NCBI RefSeq assembly: GCF_014647235.1
Contig: NZ_BMOU01000003.1
Location: forward strand, 426,457-490,456
Origin: Haloarcula pellucida
GTDB taxonomy: Archaea; Halobacteriota; Halobacteria; Halobacteriales; Haloarculaceae
Direction: 5' to 3'
Length of the DNA stretch: 64,000 nucleotides
The position numbers and the translations under genes are program-made. The notes under the pieces were generated by a model. The model searched no databases. It was given only the letters and a program-made list of their open reading frames with translations, and had not been told where the DNA came from. Shown here in pieces: positions 36,153 to 45,838 of the stretch; positions within the stretch are counted from its first letter, which is position 1, and each line of letters begins with the position of its first letter.

Positions 36153-38132
36153 ATGGGAACACACAACACAGCGACGATGAAAGAGGGAGCGAAGTCGGAT
36201 CGGTCGGCGCGGTTCGAGGTCGAGCACGTCGGGGGGATAGAGGAGACGACGGTCGAGATACCTGTGGGCGTCACTGTGCTCCCGGGGAAGAACGCGACCA
36301 ACAGAACGTCATTTCTCCAGTCGATAATGGCCGCAATGGGGAGCGACTGGGCGACGTTGAAGTGTGACGCGGACGAGGGCTTCGTCCGACTGACACACCA
36401 GGGCGAGACCTACGAACGCCAGTTTTCCAGAACGTCGGACGGAGAGGCCATCTGTCGCGGCGACGGCCTTCTCGACGACCCGTCGGTCGCGGAGCTATTT
36501 GCGTTCCTGTTGGAGACGAACGAGGCCCGCAGGGCCGTCGCGCGCAGCGACGACCTCCACGACCTCATCATGCAACCCGTCGACATCGAGGGAATACGGG
36601 CCGAAATACGGCGAGTGGTCGACGCGAAACGGGAGATAAACGACGAACTCGCGACGATAGAGTCACTGAAGCGGGACCTCCCGGACCTCGAACAACAGCG
36701 AAGTGAACTCCGGGAGCGCATCGACTCGAAGCGGTTGGAACTGTCCGATTTGGAAGCGGAAATCGACCGAACGAGTACGGAAATCGAAGAGTCTCACAAG
36801 GAACAGGACCGCCTCGAAGCGAAACTGACGGAACTACGAGACCGCCGGAGCGCGCTCAACGACGTCCGCAACGACATCGACAAACAGGAACAGAGCGTCG
36901 CCGCCCTCAAACAGGAACGAACAGAGTTGGAGGCCGAGCGAGGGGACCTGATGTCTGCAGTGGAGGGCGACGACTCAGACGTCGACGCTCGCATCGAACG
37001 ACTTCGAGCGGAGAAACGGGACCTCAACGCCAAAATTAGCGACCTTCAGAGCGTCATTACGTTCAATGAGGAGATGCTGGACGACGCCGACAGCGCCGTC
37101 CTGAACGCCATCGAGAGCGACCCAGAGACGATGGGCGACATCACCAGTCAACTCATCGAGCGTCGGGAGGAGGTCACGTGCTGGACCTGCGGGTCGAGCG
37201 TCGAGAAGAGCGACATCGACCAGACGCTCGACCAACTCCAGCGGTACAGACAGGAAAAACTCGCCGACATTCGGTCCATCGAGAGCGAACTCGAGGACCT
37301 GAAAGAACGGAAACGAGCCCTCGAACAGCAACGTCAGCGGCGGAGTCAAATCGACAGCCAATTGGACCGCATCGAGGCGGAACTCGCCGAACGCACCGAC
37401 CGCCTCCAGCAACTCCGTGACAGGCGCTCCGAGCTGACGTCTGACATCGAGACGCTAGAGGCGGACGTCGAGAGTCTGCGTGCGGAAGATTTCGACGAAG
37501 TGCTCGAACTCCACAAGGAAGCGAATCAACTGGAGTTCGACATCGAAACTCTCGAATCGGAACTCGAGTCGATTTCCGAGGAGATAGCCGACACGGAGGA
37601 TCGAATCGCAGATGCTGACGACCTGCGCGAGCGTCGGTCCGAACTGAACGACGATCTCGAGGACCTTCGAACCCGCATCGAGCAGATAGAGACGGAGGCC
37701 GTCGAGCAGTTCAACCACCACATGGAACAGGTACTCGACATCCTCGAGTACGACAACCTCAACCGGATATGGATAGAGCGACTCACCGCTTCGGAGTCGA
37801 CGGATGACGAGACCGTCGAGGAGACGAGGTTCGAACTCCACGTCGTTCGCAGCACCGAAACGGGGGCAGCCTACGAGGACACTATCGCCCACCTCAGCGA
37901 GAGCGAACGGGAAGTGACCGGCCTCATCTTCGCGCTCGCGGGGTATCTGGTCCACGACCTGCACGGGACGGTGCCGTTCATGCTCATGGACTCGCTCGAA
38001 GCGATCGACTCGGAGCGTATCGCCGCCCTCGTCGAGTACTTCGCCGAGTACGCCGACTATCTCGTGGTCGCGCTGCTGCCGGAGGACGCACAGGCGCTCC
38101 CCTCGGACTACAACCGGGTCACGGAAATCTAG
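36153..38132 (+). CDS. Archaea-specific SMC-related protein (ASRP), copy 1
   Basis: 659 residues, a Rad50/SMC-like layout: ATPase N-lobe (VGGIEETTVEIPVGVTVLPG, then GKNATNRTSFLQ as a diverged P-loop with Arg where Lys is usual), a long coiled coil (about 150-560) with a zinc-hook CWTCGS near residue 348, and the C-lobe with signature HLSESEREVTGL and Walker B-like FMLMDSLEAID. Such proteins accompany RdfA in haloarchaea. Its TAG stop overlaps the stop of the convergent rdfA gene in one CTAG. An ATG at 36177 is an alternative start better spaced from the TATA-like element near 36137. Confidence 0.88.
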   Translation: MGTHNTATMKEGAKSDRSARFEVEHVGGIEETTVEIPVGVTVLPGKNATNRTSFLQSIMAAMGSDWATLKCDADEGFVRLTHQGETYERQFSRTSDGEAICRGDGLLDDPSVAELFAFLLETNEARRAVARSDDLHDLIMQPVDIEGIRAEIRRVVDAKREINDELATIESLKRDLPDLEQQRSELRERIDSKRLELSDLEAEIDRTSTEIEESHKEQDRLEAKLTELRDRRSALNDVRNDIDKQEQSVAALKQERTELEAERGDLMSAVEGDDSDVDARIERLRAEKRDLNAKISDLQSVITFNEEMLDDADSAVLNAIESDPETMGDITSQLIERREEVTCWTCGSSVEKSDIDQTLDQLQRYRQEKLADIRSIESELEDLKERKRALEQQRQRRSQIDSQLDRIEAELAERTDRLQQLRDRRSELTSDIETLEADVESLRAEDFDEVLELHKEANQLEFDIETLESELESISEEIADTEDRIADADDLRERRSELNDDLEDLRTRIEQIETEAVEQFNHHMEQVLDILEYDNLNRIWIERLTASESTDDETVEETRFELHVVRSTETGAAYEDTIAHLSESEREVTGLIFALAGYLVHDLHGTVPFMLMDSLEAIDSERIAALVEYFAEYADYLVVALLPEDAQALPSDYNRVTEI

Positions 38133-38731
38133 CAGTCACAGCCACCGTTTTCAAGCAGTTCGTCGACGGCGTACTGGGAGCCACAGGTCTCACAAAAAAT
38201 ATTTATGCCGACGAACACGCGGAAGGTCCCGAGGTCGATTCGATCCGTCTTCCGCAGGCGGTCCAGTTTCTCGCGGCTGACTGCTTGCGTCCGCGTGACG
38301 AGCCGTTCGAGCTGTTGCTGTTCCTTGGCCACCTGTTCAGCGTCGTCGGCCTGTTCGTAACTCGCCCCGCGGACGTTCTGGAGGTATCCGCGGACGGCCT
38401 GATAGGTGACGAAATCGTCGGTCAGTTCTGCGACACCGATACCTTCCTGTTCGAGGTCTCGACGTGCCTCGGTCGCTCGGCCGGCACTCACGTCATCGCT
38501 GGTGAGCAATTCGTAGTAGGTGTCGACATCGCTGTCGACGGGAGCCATGTCGTTGTCGCGCATCTCGGCCCGGAGCAGTTCCTTGTTGAACAGGTCGGCG
38601 AGGTCGCGGAGGCTCTTACGGGCGTCGCCCTCGCTGGTCCAGTGCGCTTCCAGCTCGGGTCCCAGTCCGTCGAGGTCGTACACATCGATGAGTCGGCCGA
38701 CCTTCGTCGTGGGCGCGTCGTCCGTGGGCAT
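38129..38731 (-). CDS. rdfA: Rod-determining factor RdfA family protein, copy 1
   Basis: 200 residues with the RdfA pattern: VGRLIDVYDLDGLGPELEAH, SLRDLADLFNKELL, YYELLTSDDVSAGR, LTDDFVTYQAVRGYL, and a C-terminal zinc-ribbon-like CETC...CDC. RdfA is needed for rod shape in Haloferax volcanii; whether this paralogue acts on shape is unknown. It is convergent with ASRP1, sharing the CTAG stop. Confidence 0.88.
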   Translation of the reverse strand: MPTDDAPTTKVGRLIDVYDLDGLGPELEAHWTSEGDARKSLRDLADLFNKELLRAEMRDNDMAPVDSDVDTYYELLTSDDVSAGRATEARRDLEQEGIGVAELTDDFVTYQAVRGYLQNVRGASYEQADDAEQVAKEQQQLERLVTRTQAVSREKLDRLRKTDRIDLGTFRVFVGINIFCETCGSQYAVDELLENGGCDC

Positions 38732-39057
38732 ATGGTGGTCTTGTCGTATTGGCCTGTTAGCAGTTCCGGCTTTCGTTCGTGAGCGATTGGGTCGAGTACC
38801 GGACCAGAACCGGGCCGCATAGACGGCTTGTTTCGAGCGTATTCACGCCGAAAGTTAGTACTCGACTCCGAGTAGTACGGGAGGCTGGTGGATTCGAGGC
38901 TTCGCCGGGACGAACAGGTCCGTCCGCGTAGCGACACACGATTGCGGGTAACGAGAGACACGAACTGCTATCTTCGCTCACGAACGCTCACTAGGCGTGG
39001 CCGATCGGGAGCGAACGTCCGGTCCGCACGAGTTGGGATTGCGGTTTCCGCCCTCGC
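38732..39057. other. Intergenic, nothing recognised
   Basis: 326 bp between rdfA copy 1 (start) and the GH32 gene (stop). No gene, repeat or clear promoter element stood out. Confidence 0.3.
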
Positions 39058-41061
39058 TCAGTCGAGGCGTTCGAACCGCCAATACTGGTTGTCACCGCCC
39101 CACCACTCCCACTGCATCCCGTTCGCGCCGTCGGCTGTCGACGCGTCTTCGACGTCCAAGTACCACCCGCTGTTGACGTTCTGCAGGCGGTAGAGGCCGT
39201 TTGACATTTCCTCGACGGCCCACTTCTGATTGTCGCCACCCCACCACTCCCACTGCATGGTGTACGCCCCTTGCTCGGTTGAGGCGTTCTCGACGTCCAG
39301 CACCCGCCCGCTGTTGACGTTCTCGAACCGCCAGACGCCCGAGGCGACTTCGTGCGCGACCCACTTCTGGTGGTCGTAGCCGAGCCAGTCCCACTGCTGG
39401 ACGCGGTCACCGTCGCCGGTCCCCGCGTCTCGGACTTCGAGCGTCTTCGCGCTGTTGTAGTTCTCGATGCGGTAGGTCGCGCCGTCGACCAGTCCGGGTT
39501 CGAACCCGTAGGCCGTGAGACTCTCGAGCGTGGCGGTCCCACCGCTAGCCGTCAGCGAGGTTCCGATACTGTCCTCCTGCGGGAATATCTGGTTCGACAT
39601 GTTGAACCGGCCGTCGTTGCCGAATATCTCCACGAGGCTTCGGTCGACGAGGACTCGGAGCTGTATCGTCCCGTCGCTTAGCGGGTCCATCGGCCCGCTG
39701 GCGATGTCCTTGTTCGTGTTCCCGAAGTACACGCCCGAGTCGTTGCGGTCGAAGACGAGTTCGGTGTTGACGGCGTCGTAGGTGATGCGAGTCGTCTCGC
39801 TATCGCCCTCGCGCACCCCGAGCGTCACGGAATCGGCATCGCCGGGGTCGATGGTAGCGAGGATCTCGAGTCGCTGGCCCTGTACGTTCGTGCCGGCGAG
39901 TGGGTCGTCCGACGACGAAATCGGCTCGCCGCTCAGGCTTGCGAGTTGGTTTTCACGCGCCAATTCGAGCGCGCTGTCGGGTCGCTGGCGCGGTTCGATT
40001 CCGGACCCGGTGTCGTACAGTTCGAGGCGCTGGGGGAACGACTGCGCTCCCTTCCACCCGTTGTCCGGCGTGTCCAGCGCGTAGTCCCAGTGGTTCATCC
40101 ACGAGAGACTGAGCCGGTCGTCGGTGGCCGGTTCGTTGTCCCACGATTGGCCACCGTAGAAGTCCCAGCCGTCGTTGGCGTACACCGTGTTCTCGACGGT
40201 GAACGTCGTTCCGTCGAAGTGGCCGATGTGGTGTTCGACGTGGTCCCACTCGACGGAGATGGTCATCACCCACCGACGCTCGCCCGTGTTCGTGACGGGG
40301 AGTTCGTAGAGGTCCGGACACTCCCAGCCAGCGCCACCGGACTCGTAGGTGCTCAGGTACGTCCAGTTCTTCAGGTCCGGGGAGCGCCAAATCTCGATGC
40401 CGGCGGGATAGGTGGTCCCGTCGTAGGTAGTCGAACTGACGCGAGCGACGGTCATGCGCCACTCGCCGGCGGGATCGTACCAGAACGGGTTGGGGTCGCG
40501 CCAGTCGTTGTGGTTCGTATCGATGACGGGGTTGCCCGCGTACTTCGTGACAGTATCGCCGCCGTCCGTGCTGTACGCGAGGCGCTGGTCTTGCGTCTCG
40601 TCGTCGTGGCGGCCCGTGTACATGCAGACCAGTGCGTCAGTCCCGAACCCGGACGTGTTGTTCTCGTCGATGACTGCGCCCCCCGAGTACGCCTGAATGG
40701 AACTGGTGTCGGGAATCTTCGTCCCGTGTTCCGTCCAGTCGACGAGGTCTGTACTGGTCGCGTGGTCCCACCGCCGTCGGTTCTCGCCGGCCTGATAAAA
40801 CAGGTGGTAGGTACCATCGTGATACACCATCCCGTTAGGGTCGTTCATCCATCCGTCGTCGGGCGAGAAGTGGTAGTCCGGACGGTACGGTTGGCCGTCG
40901 GCGCTCGCAGTCTCGACGATCGACGTCTCGTCGCCGAGGACGCCGCCGAGGACTGCCGTTGAGAGGCCCGCGCCGATGCTCTTGAGGAGGCTACGGCGAC
41001 CGAGACGGAGGGTGCTTTCGGAATCTGTACGCCGTGCCGGGTCGTGAGTTTTGTCTGTCAT
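39058..41061 (-). CDS. Secreted GH32 fructan hydrolase with ricin-type lectin domain
   Basis: 667 residues. Tat signal (GRRSLLKSIGAG). The GH32 five-blade propeller has all three catalytic acids: WMNDPNG (nucleophile), WRDPNPFW and WECPDLY (acid/base), followed by the C-terminal beta-sandwich (RVLVDRSLVEIFGNDG). The last 130 residues form a beta-trefoil with three QxW repeats (QKWVAHEV, QKWAVEEM, QYWRFERL), a CBM13-like sugar-binding module. It should release fructose from levan, inulin or sucrose-type substrates outside the cell, feeding the fructose importers nearby. Confidence 0.93.
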   Translation of the reverse strand: MTDKTHDPARRTDSESTLRLGRRSLLKSIGAGLSTAVLGGVLGDETSIVETASADGQPYRPDYHFSPDDGWMNDPNGMVYHDGTYHLFYQAGENRRRWDHATSTDLVDWTEHGTKIPDTSSIQAYSGGAVIDENNTSGFGTDALVCMYTGRHDDETQDQRLAYSTDGGDTVTKYAGNPVIDTNHNDWRDPNPFWYDPAGEWRMTVARVSSTTYDGTTYPAGIEIWRSPDLKNWTYLSTYESGGAGWECPDLYELPVTNTGERRWVMTISVEWDHVEHHIGHFDGTTFTVENTVYANDGWDFYGGQSWDNEPATDDRLSLSWMNHWDYALDTPDNGWKGAQSFPQRLELYDTGSGIEPRQRPDSALELARENQLASLSGEPISSSDDPLAGTNVQGQRLEILATIDPGDADSVTLGVREGDSETTRITYDAVNTELVFDRNDSGVYFGNTNKDIASGPMDPLSDGTIQLRVLVDRSLVEIFGNDGRFNMSNQIFPQEDSIGTSLTASGGTATLESLTAYGFEPGLVDGATYRIENYNSAKTLEVRDAGTGDGDRVQQWDWLGYDHQKWVAHEVASGVWRFENVNSGRVLDVENASTEQGAYTMQWEWWGGDNQKWAVEEMSNGLYRLQNVNSGWYLDVEDASTADGANGMQWEWWGGDNQYWRFERLD

Positions 41062-41843
41062 TGATAGCTGGTCGTGGCCTTTCGATTGTGAGTATTTGCC
41101 ATGTTACTGGCGGCCACACGAAGGATATAAACATGCATTAATAATTGTTTCGGAACGCTACCCACAACCGGCGTTCCAACGGCTGTTTACGGTCCGTTCG
41201 GTTCGATAGGGTGCCGATGCTTCGTCGGATACCGAACGCGTACGGCTGGTGCGGAGACCGTCGTGCCGTCGCGGCAGTCGTCGGGGCGTACCGCGGCGGA
41301 TGGCGCGAGATAGAGCGGGGCGGCGCCGGGCGTGGGCGCTATCGTCGACTCGGTGCGTCTGGTCGCTGTCAGCGATCGGTACTGTTTCGGCCGGTCACAC
41401 CCGGTCCCGTGGTCGGCGTCCCACTGCCACGTTCTCCATGGCGTTCCACGACGCCCTCGAACGAGAGCGCCTCGTCGGCGGCCACGTCGCCGTAGCGGGG
41501 GGTTGTGTCTATCCGTCATGGTTCGCCAGACCGGTCGTCGTCGAGTGGTCCCAGATGGCTCGCATCCGATAGGCCGAAAACGACTGGAGTACGCTCCGGC
41601 GGAAGTAGGTCGCTATCTCGTCGTTCATTTGTTGTGGACTCCAGCGTACTGCTTCTGATTGTCAACTGCTGTCGCATGACGCACCAGCACGGTAATTAAT
41701 CGACAGCGAAATAGCTGCCTCATTAGCGCTCGAGGATTCCGATTTCGGCCTTATAATGAAGTCCACTACTTCCGGTCGGGTCGATATGTTCGGCCGATAG
41801 CCGAGGCGTCACCGATAATTATTTATATCATTTTCCAGTCTGT
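41062..41843. other. Long gap without identified gene
   Basis: Holds the GH32 promoter region (TATAAA near 41128-41133) and the promoter of the ABC operon (TTTATATC at 41822-41829). Open frames between 41145 and 41660 on both strands resemble no family I know and look like GC-driven shadows or a decayed gene. Confidence 0.35.
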
Positions 41844-41876
41844 TTGGGGTACGTGGTAGCACACGGAGCGTACGAT

Positions 41877-42704
41877 ATGACCAACGACGACACCCCGCTC
41901 ATAGCAGTAGACGGTATCGAGAAACGGTTCGGCACAGTCGAGGCACTCTCGGGAGTGAACCTCGAACTGGGCGACAACGAAGTGCTCGGCCTCGTCGGCG
42001 ACAACGGCGCCGGCAAGTCGACGCTTATCAAGACGCTCGTCGGCATCCACCAACCGGATGCCGGGGAGATCCGCTACGACGGCGATCCGGTCACCATCGA
42101 GAACCCAAAAGCGGCCCGGGAACTCGGCATCGGAACCGTCTATCAGGACCTCGCGCTGGTCGACGAATTGTCGGTCGCCTCGAACCTCTTCTTGGGTCGG
42201 AACCCCATCAAGAAAATCGGCGGGCTGATTCCCGTCCTCGACGAAGAGTACATGAACGAGGAAGCAGAGCGCATCCTCAGGGAACGGTTGAACATCCACG
42301 TGGACCCAGAGACGCCGGTCGAGTACCTCTCGGGCGGGGAGCGCCAGGCCATCGCTATCGCACGGGCGCTGGTGACCGACCCCGACATCGTCCTGCTGGA
42401 CGAACCGACCTCTGCGCTCTCGAAGGCCGCGGTCAACGAAGTCGAGGAACTGGTCTTCACGCTCAAGGAGAACGGCCACTCGGTCATCATCATCGACCAC
42501 AACCTAGAGGAGATATTCTCGTGGACGGACCGCATCGCCATCCTGTTCAACGGGCGCGTGGTCGACGTCGTCGATACCGAGGAAGTCACCCGAGACGACA
42601 TCGTCTCGATGATGATTAGCGGCCAGTCGGTCCTCGGCGACGACACGGACGCCGATGAACAGACGGCGGGCTCAGAGTCCGCCACGTCCTCCTCGACTGC
42701 GTAG
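41877..42704 (+). CDS. Fructose/ribose-type ABC transporter ATP-binding protein
   Basis: 275 residues with one ATPase domain, as in FrcA, unlike the double-domain RbsA. Walker A GDNGAGKSTL, Q-loop YQDLALVDEL, signature LSGGERQAIAIARA, Walker B IVLLDEPTSALS, H-loop IIDHNLEEI. The ATG at 41877 is chosen; a TTG 33 nt upstream also opens the frame. A TATA-like TTTATATC lies 50 bp upstream. It is first in an operon with the binding protein and permease that follow. Confidence 0.94.
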   Translation: MTNDDTPLIAVDGIEKRFGTVEALSGVNLELGDNEVLGLVGDNGAGKSTLIKTLVGIHQPDAGEIRYDGDPVTIENPKAARELGIGTVYQDLALVDELSVASNLFLGRNPIKKIGGLIPVLDEEYMNEEAERILRERLNIHVDPETPVEYLSGGERQAIAIARALVTDPDIVLLDEPTSALSKAAVNEVEELVFTLKENGHSVIIIDHNLEEIFSWTDRIAILFNGRVVDVVDTEEVTRDDIVSMMISGQSVLGDDTDADEQTAGSESATSSSTA

Positions 42705-42849
42705 TCCGCCGCGATTGTCCCCGTCGAACACCTTTTGCCGTCGAGACCATACCCGTAGCAGCGACAGACGCCGAACGACAGCGTCTTCGACATGGTTCTG
42801 GCGAGGGTCGGTGCCGGGGCCGTCCCCGTTGTCAACGATAGTTAGAAAA

Positions 42850-42867
42850 GGTTAAGTATAGTTAACC
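42850..42867 (+). promoter_or_regulatory. Palindromic operator before the sugar-binding protein
   Basis: GGTTAAGTATAGTTAACC, perfect 6-bp arms with 6-bp spacer, 36 bp before the ATG at 42904. It is a candidate site for a sugar-responsive repressor such as the DeoR/GlpR protein at 50040. Its position suggests separate control of the binding protein within the operon. Confidence 0.5.
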
Positions 42868-42903
42868 ATCATTCTCTTCTCGGGAACACATCCCATACTA
42901 GCC

Positions 42904-44118
42904 ATGCGAGTTAGCAGACGTAATCTCCTGAGAGGGATAGGTGCGGCCAGTTGTTTCAGTGCGGCCGGCTGTCTGGAGTCCAGCGGGGGCTCGGACGGCG
43001 GCTCGAACAGTAACAGCGGTGACGGCGCGTCGACAGGGAGCGCCGGCGGGGGTGGCGACGACAGCTACCACTTCGGCATCTCCATGAAGGGGATGGGACA
43101 GGCCGGGTTGTTCGTCCAAGGTCTGGCCGGCCGGTGGTACACCGAAGACATGGACAACGTCGAGGTGACTATCACCGACGCGCAGTTCGAACCGTCCAAG
43201 CAGACGGAGCAGGCGATTAACCTGCTGAATCAGGACGTAGATGGCATCCTGCTCAACCCGGCATCGGGTGAGGCTTCGGCGTCTATCGCCGAGCGTGCTG
43301 CCGAACAGGACGTTCCGGTGATGAACTTCGACACGGCAACACTCAGCGAAGACATCGTCCTCGGCAACATGTTCGGCCAGCGTCGCGGCGGCGAAGTCGC
43401 GGCCGAACGCTTCACCGAGATGCTGAACGAGCGCGGGATGGCCGACCAAGACGTGAAGGTCGTCACCAGCGTGTTCACGTTCTCTGCGCCGACGAGTCAG
43501 CAGCGTCTGTACGGGTTCACCGAGAACCTGCCGGACAACGTCGAAGTCGTCTCGCGCGTCGAGAGCAACGGGACGCCCGAGGAGACGACGCCGAAGATGG
43601 TGAACGCGCTCCGTGCCAATCCGGAAGTCGACGCCATCTACTCGAACAACGTCGGGAGCGGAATGGGCGCGTTGCAGGCCCTCCAGCAACTCGACCGGTA
43701 CAAGAAGAAAGACGAGGACGGCCACGTCATGGCCTTCGGTATCGACGGCGGTCCGACGCTGAACCAACGCATCGAGGCCGGTTACTACGACTTCGCCATC
43801 GACCAGCCGCTTCACTTCTACGCGCCCATGACCATCGAACTGATGGTGAAGTATCTCGACGGCGGGCAGGACGCCCTCCCACAGGTCGGGTCGACGGTCA
43901 CGCCCGGCGAGAACCTCACCGTTGAGGACAAGGAAGTGTTCGGCGTGAACCCGTGGAGCAACAACTTCTGGGGCCCTGCGCCGATGACCGAGTTCGAGTC
44001 GAACGACCAGACGTGGTTCCCGTGGCTCAAGGCCAGTCACGCGATGATTACCGAGGACAACGCGCTCGAACCGTATCTCTACGGGAACATCGCGCGCCGC
44101 TATCAGGAACAACAGTAA
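42904..44118 (+). CDS. Fructose/ribose-type sugar-binding lipoprotein
   Basis: 404 residues. Tat lipoprotein signal (SRRNLLRGIGAAS ... SAAGC), a Gly/Ser linker, then a type I periplasmic-binding fold (FGISMKGMGQAG, DGILLNPASGEASAS, PVMNFDTATL, YDFAIDQPLHFYAPM). The family binds monosaccharides such as ribose, xylose or fructose. GH32 on one side and aldolase/kinase on the other favour fructose. It lies 199 bp after the ATPase gene and 9 bp before the permease. Confidence 0.93.
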   Translation: MRVSRRNLLRGIGAASCFSAAGCLESSGGSDGGSNSNSGDGASTGSAGGGGDDSYHFGISMKGMGQAGLFVQGLAGRWYTEDMDNVEVTITDAQFEPSKQTEQAINLLNQDVDGILLNPASGEASASIAERAAEQDVPVMNFDTATLSEDIVLGNMFGQRRGGEVAAERFTEMLNERGMADQDVKVVTSVFTFSAPTSQQRLYGFTENLPDNVEVVSRVESNGTPEETTPKMVNALRANPEVDAIYSNNVGSGMGALQALQQLDRYKKKDEDGHVMAFGIDGGPTLNQRIEAGYYDFAIDQPLHFYAPMTIELMVKYLDGGQDALPQVGSTVTPGENLTVEDKEVFGVNPWSNNFWGPAPMTEFESNDQTWFPWLKASHAMITEDNALEPYLYGNIARRYQEQQ

Positions 44119-44127
44119 CTGGAGACA

Positions 44128-45162
44128 ATGAGTACCCTGACCAACCTGTCGTCGTCAGTCGAGGACCTCCGCGACACCGACAGGACCCGGATGCTGTTGT
44201 TCCTGATGGACAACCTCATCTGGCCCATCCTGTTCGTCTCGTTCCTGTTCTTCTCGGCGCTGCTCCCCGAGATATTCACCGACTACAGGAACATCCGGTT
44301 CCTGCTCTACACCAGCGCGGGACTCGGTGCGATAACGCTCGCGGAGGGTATCTGTCTCATCAGCGGCCACTTCGACCTCTCGGTCGGTTCGATAGCGGGC
44401 TTCTCTGCGATGTCCGGGTCGCTGTTTCTCACCCAGTGGGCGCCGGGTACGCCGGGCGTCGTCGGCATCGCGGTCGTCCTCGGCGTCGGCGCGTTCATCG
44501 GGTTCCTGAACGGCTTCTTCATCAGCAAGTTCGGGGTGAACCCGTTCCTGCAGACGCTGTCGACGCTCATCATCTTCGAGGGGGGCATCCTCGTGCTCTC
44601 CTCGACGTCGATATTCAACCTCCCCGGGACGTTCACGTATCTCGGCGGAGCCACGGTCGACCTGCCGCTGTTCAAGCCGATGCCCGTGGCCGTCTTCTTC
44701 ATGTTCGCGCTGTTCGTCGCCGTGTTCGCGTGGCTGACGAAGACGCGGTTCGGCCGCGCCATCTACGCGGTCGGTGGCGACAAGGAGGCGGCGGGTGAGG
44801 CGGGTATCAACGTCGACAAGGTGGTCATCAGCGTCTACGTCGTCTCCGGACTGCTCGCGGCGACGGGTGGCCTCCTCCTGACCGGATTCACCGGGGGTGC
44901 CACGCCTACGCTCGGGACGGCACAGCTGTTCCCGGCGTTCACGGCGGCGGTCATCGGCGGCATCAGCCTGTTCGGCGGCCGCGGGAACGTCCTGAACGCG
45001 TTGGGCGGGGTCCTGTTGCTCGGGACTATCAGTGCGGGTCTCGTGATGCTGAACGTCGGGCCACAGATAGTTCAGACGGTCAATGGTGTGATTCTGTTCT
45101 CGGCCATCCTGCTGTACACCTTCGTCGGCAGGTACCGAGAGCGGCTACTCTCGGACCTCTAG
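44128..45162 (+). CDS. Fructose/ribose-type ABC transporter permease
   Basis: 344 residues of the RbsC/FrcC family with about nine membrane segments; hallmark segments LAEGICLISGHFDLSVGSIA, FGVNPFLQTLSTL, RFGRAIYAVGGDKEAA and AAVIGGISLFGGRGN. It homodimerises in typical systems, so one permease gene suffices. Last gene of the operon. Confidence 0.95.
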   Translation: MSTLTNLSSSVEDLRDTDRTRMLLFLMDNLIWPILFVSFLFFSALLPEIFTDYRNIRFLLYTSAGLGAITLAEGICLISGHFDLSVGSIAGFSAMSGSLFLTQWAPGTPGVVGIAVVLGVGAFIGFLNGFFISKFGVNPFLQTLSTLIIFEGGILVLSSTSIFNLPGTFTYLGGATVDLPLFKPMPVAVFFMFALFVAVFAWLTKTRFGRAIYAVGGDKEAAGEAGINVDKVVISVYVVSGLLAATGGLLLTGFTGGATPTLGTAQLFPAFTAAVIGGISLFGGRGNVLNALGGVLLLGTISAGLVMLNVGPQIVQTVNGVILFSAILLYTFVGRYRERLLSDL

Positions 45163-45258
45163 CCCGAACGCCGTTTGCAGAGTCGAGATCGCCGGACGCT
45201 GTACGGCGCCCCGGTCACGTTGCACCCTCTTCTTCCGACCTACTGGATAGCGCCGCTA

Positions 45259-45338
45259 TAGTAACAATTGAAACGATTCACACACTGACCGCACCGCAGT
45301 CGTGCGGTCAGGTGTGCATTGATTTTCAATGGCTACTA
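45259..45338. mobile_element. 80-bp palindromic MITE-like element, copy 2
   Basis: Ends TAGTAACA and GGCTACTA, flanked by TA within C-TA...TA-G. Opposite orientation to copy 1 by end type. The stem carries the T:A pair (CTGACCGC/GCGGTCAG) also seen in copy 1, against C:G in copies 3 and 4. Confidence 0.92.
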
Positions 45339-45751
45339 TAGTTTACCGCCGCGACGCGGGCTTCCCGCTGTCGTGACACGCAGTACTGTGGTCTGTTCTT
45401 ACTGAGGGACCGATCGCTCAACAGTCTTCCACTGGCTGTGTGTTCGTCTCTCCCCCGGTAGTCGGCCGTCGTATTGGTTCGCCAAAGACAGTCGGTCGGT
45501 TCGAGAACCGACGAGCCACCGCTCCCGCTGGATTCGCCACACGACAGGTCGACCGACGGTCCAGAAATCGGCACCTCAGGTGGCTCGATTGCGATCCGCT
45601 CAGGAACGCACATCCAGACCGTCGGACTCGGAGTGACGCAGACGCGTTCTCGAGGGAATCCGCTCTCCGAGACTCGGACGTCCCTCGGTTCGCCCTGACC
45701 ACCTTCGTCTACGACCGGCACGTTCGCACACAAACGCACCCTGAATAACAT
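45326..45751 (-). CDS. Doubtful hypothetical ORF
   Basis: 141 codons, no recognisable domain, rich in Ser, Pro, Arg and Cys. It starts inside the palindrome at 45746-45765 and now ends within MITE copy 2 (last residues NYSSH); without the element it would stop at the CTAG target. It could be a real small gene or a shadow in this GC-rich gap. The gap 45163-45838 otherwise holds only the MITE. Confidence 0.2.
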   Translation of the reverse strand: MLFRVRLCANVPVVDEGGQGEPRDVRVSESGFPRERVCVTPSPTVWMCVPERIAIEPPEVPISGPSVDLSCGESSGSGGSSVLEPTDCLWRTNTTADYRGRDEHTASGRLLSDRSLSKNRPQYCVSRQREARVAAVNYSSH

Positions 45752-45765
45752 CGGTACTGATGTTA
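45746..45765. promoter_or_regulatory. Palindrome matching the one before ASRP1
   Basis: TAACATCGGTACTGATGTTA, 18 of 20 bases like the site at 36102-36121. No intact gene is positioned to use it except the doubtful ORF at 45326-45751. Confidence 0.4.
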
Positions 45766-45838
45766 TCTCAGATGCTGGGAATGAGGGTGGCTACCAAACG
45801 GCGCACATAAATGGAAGGGGTCCCGGCTACCGATGCCG

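Noticed and set aside
41145..41660. Open frames upstream of the fructose-type ABC operon
   Set aside because: No consistent frame, start or family resemblance on either strand.
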